From the NCBI RefSeq assembly GCF_011602365.1, contig NZ_JAAONZ010000004.1, positions 248,001 to 312,000 of the forward strand: a DNA stretch of 64,000 nt, read 5' to 3'. The notes beneath the pieces are model-generated. The model was not told the DNA's origin, did no database searches, and saw only the letters and a program-made list of their open reading frames with translations. Of the stretch, positions 20,188 to 26,700 are shown in pieces. Position 1 is the first letter of the stretch; the number at the start of each line of letters is the position of its first letter. This DNA is from Pseudomaricurvus hydrocarbonicus (GTDB lineage Bacteria > Pseudomonadota > Gammaproteobacteria > Pseudomonadales > Cellvibrionaceae). A program made the translations under genes and the position numbers.

Positions 20188-22596
20188 TTAAAACGTATAG
20201 CGCATCGACGCACCCAGTGTACGAGGCGCGCCGTACATGTAACCGCCGTAGCCGCCACTGTCGATCACGTTCAGACCGCCGGTGACATACTGTTCGTCGC
20301 CGGCATTATTGACGTAAGCCGCCAGATCAAAGTTGGAACCCATCACACTGCGCCAGTCAAAGCGAAGATTCCAGACTTCGTAACTCTCCTGGGTCGAAAA
20401 GTCGGTCGCTGCCGCAATGTCGTCGTCCGTCCAGTTGGGTGTGAAGCGCCCCGGCAACTCGGAGAATCTGTGGATGAGCGCGTGGGTATACATCGTATCC
20501 TGCCAATAAACGCTGGCCATGAGTGACATCTCCCCGACACTCGCCGGCACTGGCAATGTGTAGGTGGTGGACAATGTCAAAGACTGCTCAGGGATGTAGG
20601 TAAACTCACTGTCGGTGGTATCAACCTCAACGCCACCAATGGTGTCGGTCTTGTCTTTATACTCACCATCGACATAGGAGTAGGAGAAGTTGATCTGCAG
20701 GTTGTCGGTCGGCAACAACGTCAGTTCGAATTCCGCCCCTTTCACTACAGCCTTACCGGCATTTTCGGTACGGGTGTCGATCGTACCGTTGTTGTCAAAG
20801 GAACGGGTCTGATGAATATCGGTATAATCTTGCCAGTACAAAGCCACATTGGTCCGCACCGCCATGCCGGCAAGCTCCCAATCCGCTTTGTTTCCCAATT
20901 CATAAGTGGTCACCAGCTCAGGCTCAAACGGCATCAGCGTGCCGTCGTCGCGTCCGCGGGTATTAAAGCCCCCCGCGCGATATCCGGTTGACGCACTGGC
21001 GTAGACCAACATGCCATCCATCGGGTTGTAATTCAGTGATGCACGCCAGGTGGCTGCGTCAAAATCTTCTTTGACCGTGCGCTCACAAGTGGCGAGAGCA
21101 GTCCCGCCGGGGCCGGTTACATTACAGTTGGTACGATCCAAATCCGTCCATTTACCGAGCGTCAGCTCTCGCTCATCCCAGCTCTGGCGGGCGCCAGAGG
21201 TCACCGACCACTGGTCAGAAAAATGCCAGGTCGCTTCACCGAAAACACCGTAAGACGTGTTGAGTGCCGTTGATATTCCGGTGTCGTAACTGCCGGGCGC
21301 CTGCTGTACCACATAATCTTCGGTGCCGTCGGTTTTGGACCAGTACAAGCCGGTAACCCACTCCATGCGGTCATCAAAGGCTGAGCCCAATAACTGGACC
21401 TCGTCACTGTAAAACTCGGATTGCAACTCGGTCAGTAGCGGGTCAGTCGTGACTCCAGGCGCACCCAGAGTGGGCGTTCCCCACCCGGCAAAGGCAGTAC
21501 CATCAACATCCGTCGCGGTTTCAAAATTGACTTTGCGATAGCCAAAAATATTCTTGACCGTGAAGGCATCATTCACTTCGAACTCTGTGGTGTTGGACAC
21601 AAAGGTGTTTTTGACGTCCTCCTCGGAATCGATATCGGTTTCAACTTCCCAGGGGTCGTTATTGGCGATATTGCGCTGAACGCCAGCGGAATAATCCGGC
21701 AAGTACCCCGCACCTGCCGCCCAGCCCAAGCCAACACTGGAATTGACCGACGTGTTATAGAGTACCGCTGCCGCAACGCGGTTTTCATCCTGAGCCAACA
21801 CCAAGAGGTTATTAAGATCGCCTTGGTCAAAGTTGACACTAATGCGTGCGCCCTGAGAGTGTTCATCACTGTAGTCATCGCCATTTAAGGCGTTATCGGC
21901 GACATTTTCCTGATAACCATCGCGGTCCAGTTTATGAGCAGCAATGCGCACCTGCAGGTTATCCGTGATAGGCACATCGACAGCGCCCTCAAACCCCGTC
22001 AGGTTGTAATCACCCACTTTGACGTTGACGTAACCACCCAGCTCGGAACCAGGACGTTTTGAGGACATAAGGATGGCACCGCCGGTGCTGTTGCGACCAA
22101 ACAGTGTGCCTTGCGGTCCTTTCAGTACCTGGACATTCTGTAAATCATACATTCCCAGGTTACTGCCCTGAGTGGGCGCTATGACGATGTCGTTGATGTA
22201 TATCGGCACCGCCTGATCCTGATTAAAGGCCCGTTCAGCGGGGCGTTGACCACGCAATGAAATGATCGGTTCATTCTGTGAGGCACCGGCACTGGAGATT
22301 CTCAGCGAAGGCACTTTCGTGCCCAAATCCTCAATTTTGTTGACGTTTTGAACCCGCAGAAAATCTTCGCTCATGGCCGTGACCGCCACAGGCACATCCT
22401 GGATACTTTCTTCACGGCGACGCGCGGTAACGACCACTTCCTCCAGCGTCATCGCTTCGCCGCCAGCAGCCTGAACTCCTCCTGTGTAACCAAACAGACC
22501 GACGCTCGTGACACAAAACATTGAGGCTGATGCCAGGTTCCTGGCACTCATGACCTCTTTGACAATGACTGCCAGTTTATTTTTATAAGTGTTCAT
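20188..22596 (-). CDS. TonB-dependent outer-membrane receptor
   Basis: An 802-residue TonB-dependent receptor. A signal peptide ends near VQAAGGEA (about residue 45). A TonB-box-like LEEVVVTARRREESIQDVPV follows, then a plug domain (PIISLRGQ, NVQVLKGPQGTLFGRNSTGGAI, about 60-170) and a 22-strand barrel ending in MRYTF with terminal Phe. It resembles the broad receptor group common in marine gammaproteobacteria and sphingomonads, whose cargo includes siderophores, oligosaccharides and aromatic or steroidal molecules. No TonB/ExbB/ExbD or ABC genes are near. It is divergent from a 2OG-Fe(II) oxygenase. Confidence 0.95.
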   Translation of the reverse strand: MNTYKNKLAVIVKEVMSARNLASASMFCVTSVGLFGYTGGVQAAGGEAMTLEEVVVTARRREESIQDVPVAVTAMSEDFLRVQNVNKIEDLGTKVPSLRISSAGASQNEPIISLRGQRPAERAFNQDQAVPIYINDIVIAPTQGSNLGMYDLQNVQVLKGPQGTLFGRNSTGGAILMSSKRPGSELGGYVNVKVGDYNLTGFEGAVDVPITDNLQVRIAAHKLDRDGYQENVADNALNGDDYSDEHSQGARISVNFDQGDLNNLLVLAQDENRVAAAVLYNTSVNSSVGLGWAAGAGYLPDYSAGVQRNIANNDPWEVETDIDSEEDVKNTFVSNTTEFEVNDAFTVKNIFGYRKVNFETATDVDGTAFAGWGTPTLGAPGVTTDPLLTELQSEFYSDEVQLLGSAFDDRMEWVTGLYWSKTDGTEDYVVQQAPGSYDTGISTALNTSYGVFGEATWHFSDQWSVTSGARQSWDERELTLGKWTDLDRTNCNVTGPGGTALATCERTVKEDFDAATWRASLNYNPMDGMLVYASASTGYRAGGFNTRGRDDGTLMPFEPELVTTYELGNKADWELAGMAVRTNVALYWQDYTDIHQTRSFDNNGTIDTRTENAGKAVVKGAEFELTLLPTDNLQINFSYSYVDGEYKDKTDTIGGVEVDTTDSEFTYIPEQSLTLSTTYTLPVPASVGEMSLMASVYWQDTMYTHALIHRFSELPGRFTPNWTDDDIAAATDFSTQESYEVWNLRFDWRSVMGSNFDLAAYVNNAGDEQYVTGGLNVIDSGGYGGYMYGAPRTLGASMRYTF

Positions 22597-22809
22597 TAGT
22601 CTATCCCTCAGTGGTGATGACAGTTATTATTATTCGCTCTGATTTAGCTGAACGCGCATAGTAATACGAGATATCTGGCTGCAGGTTAGGTATTTGACGA
22701 AGAGGATGAGTCATTTGGCGAACCCGATGAACACTGCTTGGGCTCGTGTCCGATAGTCACAACCACTGGCCCAATTGAGATACTGAAATCTGTTCCCACA
22801 ACCCGAAAC

Positions 22810-23595
22810 ATGCATATGACCAGATCAATTTCACAGCAGTTCTACGTCGTCGCCCACGAACCCGGCGCTGAAAACCCGTCACTGCCCACCTGGGGCAACC
22901 GCAGCGAAAACCCCATTAAGCTGACAAAGGACTACCCCACAGAAGTTGTTATCCGCCAACCTGTGGCCGACGTACCGGGGGCTTATCAACTGCTTAATGT
23001 ACTAACTGCCGCCGAGTGTAAACGTTTCCTGGAGCTGACGGAGTCGCTGGGCTATCTGCCGGATGCCGCGGTATCCCTGCCCAGAGACATACGGCACAAC
23101 GACAATGTCGTTTGGGTTACCGATCAACAGACCGACACCTTGATCTGGCAGCGGGTTACATCACTGGCCAATCAGCAACTGGAGATTTTTGGTGGCCAGA
23201 AAGCCCTCGGACTCAACGCGCGCTTTCGCTTCTATCGCTATCAACCGGGTGACTTTTTCAAACCCCACAGCGACGGTGCCTGGCCCGGCAGCCGAATCAT
23301 CAATGGCGAGCTGATTACCAACGCCTACCCCGATCGCTACAGCTTCATGACCTTTTTGATTTTTTTAAATGAGGATTTTGAAGGCGGAGCAACCCGCTTT
23401 CTGGTGAACGCCGACAACTCCAGCCAGCCGGCGCGCCAGGGGTCACCCGTAAAGGCTGTGGATGTGCGTACGCCCGCCGGCGGTGTGCTGTGCTTCCCTC
23501 ACGGTGCCCATCCCCTGCACTGCATTCACAGTTCAGAGCCCATCCAGCAAGGCATCAAATACATCATCCGTACCGATATGCTGTTTGCACTGTGA
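22810..23595 (+). CDS. 2OG-Fe(II) oxygenase (prolyl 4-hydroxylase type)
   Basis: A protein of about 261 residues from the ATG at 22810. A TTG at 22738 is also in frame, but its extra 24 residues look non-coding, and no start has a clear ribosome binding site. The fold signature is FRFYRYQPGDFFKPHSDGAW, giving the HxD iron pair, then PDRYSFMTFLIFLNEDFEGGATRF, and AGGVLCFPHGAHPLHCIH with the distal His; the 2-oxoglutarate-binding basic residue is probably the Arg in YIIRTD or the preceding Lys. It would hydroxylate an unknown substrate with O2 and 2-oxoglutarate. Divergent from the TonB-dependent receptor. Confidence 0.85.
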   Translation: MHMTRSISQQFYVVAHEPGAENPSLPTWGNRSENPIKLTKDYPTEVVIRQPVADVPGAYQLLNVLTAAECKRFLELTESLGYLPDAAVSLPRDIRHNDNVVWVTDQQTDTLIWQRVTSLANQQLEIFGGQKALGLNARFRFYRYQPGDFFKPHSDGAWPGSRIINGELITNAYPDRYSFMTFLIFLNEDFEGGATRFLVNADNSSQPARQGSPVKAVDVRTPAGGVLCFPHGAHPLHCIHSSEPIQQGIKYIIRTDMLFAL

Positions 23596-23690
23596 TGGCG
23601 ATGTGATGACTTTTCAGCGCCCACCAATAATCCGTGTGTGGCCTCGTGGTGGAACATGGAGTGCCCGGGGAAACGCCTGAAAAAACCACC

Positions 23691-24695
23691 TCAGGGAAAA
23701 GCCTCTGTAATGATATCCAAACGGCCGGCGCCAGCAAAAAAGCACAGCTTTTGCAGAGCCGCAACGGCGCTTGCGGCTCCGCACAAATACACCCGGTTAC
23801 CACGCAACGACTTTTGATTCAGGCGAACGGCGTCGAGTAAGTCACCAAATGCCAGCACTTCTGTTTGCTGTGCATCTGAAGATTGTTCTGTTGCACCGCT
23901 GACGACACAAACCTGGAGGTTTGAATGTTGTTGGGCCAGCTGCTGCAACTCCTCACAGAGGTAGACCTCGTCGGGGTGAGCTGCCGCGAAATACACACTG
24001 ATTGGTCCCTGATGGTTTTGGGCCAGAGCTTCTTTGAGAACCCCCAACACAGCCGCCAGTCCCGTGCCAATGGCCACCAATAACAAGGGCTTACTTGCAT
24101 CTTCAGCCTCGTAGACGCAATGACCATTCGCTGGAGAGAGTCGCAACTGATCGCCAATCTGTAATTGATCGTGGATCCAGCGACTGACCTCTCCTTCAGC
24201 ATGACGAGCAATATGCAACACCAAGACCCCGTCCCGCTCCCGGTGACTGGCGATAGAGTACAAACGCGCTGTGCGTTGATTTTTCCACAACAAGACATGC
24301 TGCCCGGGCTTCCATTTTCCCGAGACGTTTAAGCGTAGCTCCAATACCCGGGGCGACAACAATTGTCGACCCACCACTTCGGCCAGCCAACCTGTGTTTG
24401 GGTCAGGAAACTCAGCCTTGATGTCCGTGTCCGGAAAACAGCAACACGACAAAAATTGATGGGCACGAACCTGTTGCTCGCTAAGCCCCTGCTGGCTGGC
24501 CAAGCGCACACTGTCGCTTTGCTGCAGCCATGACTCATCGCTTTGTAGCAGACAGGATTGACACAGTCCGGCACGACAACTGTTGGGAACCGCGTGGTGT
24601 GCGCGCAGCAAGGCCTCCAGTACCGACTCACCCGCCTCTATCGGTATTCTCTGGTGGTGGAACTGGACGGTGACTGCCGGATCAGATTTGGACAC
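23691..24695 (-). CDS. 2Fe-2S ferredoxin / ferredoxin-NAD(P)H reductase fusion
   Basis: A 334-residue electron-transfer protein. The N-terminal plant-type ferredoxin domain has C40, C45, C48 (NSCRAGLCQSC) and a fourth ligand in LSCCCFP (84-86). An FAD-binding domain with RLYSIAS and an NAD(P)-binding domain with AIGTGLAAVLG follow. It starts with GTG directly after the miaE stop codon with no spacer, so translation is probably coupled. Single-chain reductases of this type feed electrons from NAD(P)H to oxygenases. The position makes the diiron hydroxylase MiaE the obvious candidate partner; this is inference. Confidence 0.88.
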   Translation of the reverse strand: MSKSDPAVTVQFHHQRIPIEAGESVLEALLRAHHAVPNSCRAGLCQSCLLQSDESWLQQSDSVRLASQQGLSEQQVRAHQFLSCCCFPDTDIKAEFPDPNTGWLAEVVGRQLLSPRVLELRLNVSGKWKPGQHVLLWKNQRTARLYSIASHRERDGVLVLHIARHAEGEVSRWIHDQLQIGDQLRLSPANGHCVYEAEDASKPLLLVAIGTGLAAVLGVLKEALAQNHQGPISVYFAAAHPDEVYLCEELQQLAQQHSNLQVCVVSGATEQSSDAQQTEVLAFGDLLDAVRLNQKSLRGNRVYLCGAASAVAALQKLCFFAGAGRLDIITEAFP

Positions 24696-25343
24696 CTATG
24701 CATCTGCCTGCTGAAACTCCGGTGGCTCAACCGGAATGCCGGAATGCAAACGAAAGAGCTTGTCCGGACTCAAAATGGCTTTTTCCTCGACCCCCAAAAA
24801 GAACTCGACGCGTGGCGTGATGTCCTCTGCAGCGTAAGACTGAGCCAGCGTCAGATAGTCTTTAAAATGGCGGGCTTCGGACTTCAGCAGCGACAGGTAA
24901 AATTTGTTCAGATCCGGCTCCAGGAAAGGCGCCAGCGCATCAAAGCGCTCACAGGAACGGGCCTCAATAATGGCACCGACTATCAGGGTATCGATGAAGT
25001 TTTCACGCTGCTCTTTACGCACATGGCGAGCCATTTTGGACGCATAGCTGCTGGCCTTGAGCGGACGATAAATAATTCCCCGTTTTTTCAGGATTTTCAG
25101 CGCCTGCTCAAAATGCACCAGCTCTTCCCTGGCCAGGCGACTCATCTTGTTGAGCAAATCCAGTTTGGTGGGGTTCTTCGCCATCATGGTCATGGCGGAC
25201 TGGGCCGCCTTCAACTCGTTTGCAGCGTGATCCAATAAAATCACTTCAAGCTCTTGCAGAGCCCGATCCAGCCAAACCTGGGGTGTTCGGCAACGAAGAA
25301 ATTCCAGAACGGGGGTAATTGCAACTGCACTCATGAAAAACAT
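24696..25343 (-). CDS. miaE: tRNA 2-methylthio-N6-isopentenyladenosine-37 hydroxylase MiaE
   Basis: A 215-residue diiron hydroxylase that converts ms2i6A37 to ms2io6A37 in tRNAs reading codons that start with U. Ferritin-like ligand motifs are visible: E74-x-x-H77 (REELVHFE), E127 (IIEARSCERF) and E156-x-x-H159 (SEARHFKDY). Length is normal for the family. It lies 49 bp after a DUF1289 gene and abuts a ferredoxin-reductase fusion, all on the minus strand. The enzyme needs O2 and a reductant, so the adjacent reductase is notable. Confidence 0.95.
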   Translation of the reverse strand: MFFMSAVAITPVLEFLRCRTPQVWLDRALQELEVILLDHAANELKAAQSAMTMMAKNPTKLDLLNKMSRLAREELVHFEQALKILKKRGIIYRPLKASSYASKMARHVRKEQRENFIDTLIVGAIIEARSCERFDALAPFLEPDLNKFYLSLLKSEARHFKDYLTLAQSYAAEDITPRVEFFLGVEEKAILSPDKLFRLHSGIPVEPPEFQQADA

Positions 25344-25392
25344 ATCCGTGGAGGGTTACTGAAGACGGTTACTGGCGATGGGCATCCGCCAC

Positions 25393-25836
25393 TCAGGCGG
25401 CGGGAAAGTAACGATCGTAGTGAGCACAGGACAAGGTGTAATAATCCTGATCAATGGCGGCTTTGATGTCCACCAGAGAGACTCCCTGCCACTGTGGCTG
25501 ATAAGCCAGGCCATACACCTGAAGATCGTGAATCTGACTGGCCCCGGCTTTTAACAGACTGAACACCCAGCAATAGGCATCCTGATCGCTGTTAAATTGT
25601 ATTTGTTGATGCTTGATGGCCGCCAGCAGCTGGGCATGGTCCAGAATACGCAACTTGTTGCTCACGACCTGTACCAGAAAGGCGTCCAAACGCTGGGCGA
25701 TGATTTGCCGCTGTTCGTTGGAATAAGCATTCCAGTTCACCACCTCGTGAGCGTATCGCTTACAGCCCCGGCACACCTGATCCCCAATGCCGGTTGAACA
25801 AACCCCCACACACGGTGTTTTTACCCGTTTTAACAT
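25393..25836 (-). CDS. DUF1289 Cys-rich protein
   Basis: A 147-residue protein with the DUF1289 signature at its start: C9, C13, C22 and C25 in TPCVGVCSTGIGDQVCRGCKR, a likely metal-binding knuckle, then EVVNWNAYSNEQRQIIAQRL. Usual DUF1289 proteins are only 60-90 residues, so the remaining C-terminal 90 residues are an added domain I do not recognise. First gene of the DUF1289-miaE-reductase unit. Function is unknown. Confidence 0.83.
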   Translation of the reverse strand: MLKRVKTPCVGVCSTGIGDQVCRGCKRYAHEVVNWNAYSNEQRQIIAQRLDAFLVQVVSNKLRILDHAQLLAAIKHQQIQFNSDQDAYCWVFSLLKAGASQIHDLQVYGLAYQPQWQGVSLVDIKAAIDQDYYTLSCAHYDRYFPAA

Positions 25837-26047
25837 GCGTTCCTTATGTATCCCGTTTTAACTCTCAGCCGTGACCCTGAACAAATATTCACTCACAAAC
25901 CAGCCGTCACTCGCCCCGGAAGCGATTGATATTTAACCAGAAACAAGCCGTTTAACATCCTGCTTGATCTGCCTCAAAGATGAATCGGTGGATTATATGA
26001 CATAGTCGCAACGATATCAGCCGCTTCTAATAATTGGAGGTCACACG

Positions 26048-26269
26048 ATGGCCGGTGAATTTTTGATCGCTCAGGAACAGATACAGGGTGCAATTCTGAA
26101 GGCGGATGCCGACAGGAGCATGAATACGGAAACCATGACACGGGCCCTGCTGGCCGAACTGCTCAACCAACTTGCCAAACATCACTCACAGGAAGAGCTT
26201 AAGGCGCTGCTGCTCTATCAGCTGGATCAGATCGCCGAAGACGAATTCGTCATCACCCGTGGCTGTTAA
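26048..26269 (+). CDS. Small hypothetical protein
   Basis: A 73-residue acidic, helical protein (LNQLAKHHSQEELKALLLYQLDQIAEDEFVITRGC) with no signal peptide or membrane helix. A good GGAGG ribosome binding site (TTGGAGGTCACACG) precedes its ATG, which is the main support for a real gene. It stands alone between the divergent DUF1289 operon and the aconitase leader. Not assigned to a family. Confidence 0.65.
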   Translation: MAGEFLIAQEQIQGAILKADADRSMNTETMTRALLAELLNQLAKHHSQEELKALLLYQLDQIAEDEFVITRGC

Positions 26270-26456
26270 CCGCCCCCCATTCACGCTGGCGCGAATTGCT
26301 CAACTTTTCGCCACCGGTGCCCTCCAGGTGTCATAACACGCTGCGACTCATCAACGATTGCACAGGAAACTGTGCCCTGACCAGACTCTGTTGATGGCTC
26401 ATTTCAAACACCAGAATGATTTTCCAGCCTTCGTATACCGATCATTATTTGCCCTG

Positions 26457-26473
26457 CTTATAATGATTATAAG
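26457..26473. promoter_or_regulatory. Palindromic operator candidate, aconitase upstream
   Basis: CTTATAAT-G-ATTATAAG is a perfect 8-1-8 palindrome. With one mismatched pair it extends to 23 bp (26454-26476). It is centred about 30 bp before the predicted -35 element, a position that suits an activator or a repressor. The cognate regulator is not encoded nearby. Confidence 0.55.
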
Positions 26474-26493
26474 TAGCTGATTTCCAAGACAAC

Positions 26494-26522
26494 TTAACTA
26501 AGGCAAGGGTTTCGTGTACAAT
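26494..26522 (+). promoter_or_regulatory. Predicted sigma70 promoter of the first aconitase gene
   Basis: TTAACT (26494-26499) and TACAAT (26517-26522) with 17-base spacing match 4 and 5 of 6 consensus positions. The predicted start near 26529 gives a leader of about 170 nt. Confidence 0.5.
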
Positions 26523-26528
26523 CCGCGC

Positions 26529-26700
26529 CCCGTTAAGGGTGGATTTTGTAGTTAAACTACCTAATGATCGGTTGAAAATATCCCCCTTAACCCATCGATG
26601 TGGGTCATCGATAGCCTCACCACCCAGAGATCCTGGTGGCGTGAGTAAACAACGACATATTAGAGGCATCAACCGTGCCAGAAGCCTTCAGGAGGTTTGA
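26529..26700 (+). promoter_or_regulatory. Structured 5' leader of the first aconitase gene
   Basis: Several pairings can be drawn in about 170 nt. GTTAAGGG (26532-26539) pairs with CCCTTAAC (26584-26591) and encloses a GTAGT/ACTAC hairpin (26548-26560). ATCGATG/CATCGAT (26594-26612) forms a second hairpin. CTCACCACC with GGTG..GTGAG (26616-26645) forms a third with a small bulge. The leader ends in an exact AGGAGG five bases before the ATG. It could be a regulatory leader or simply a stabilising 5' UTR; no known riboswitch class is recognised. Confidence 0.45.

Larger units (their letters stand above)
26270..26700. other. Upstream region and leader of the first aconitase gene
   Basis: No gene in 431 bp. 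It holds a near-perfect palindrome (26457-26473), a promoter-like sequence (26494-26522), a hairpin-rich leader (26529-26689) and an exact AGGAGG ribosome binding site (26690-26695). Confidence 0.6.
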
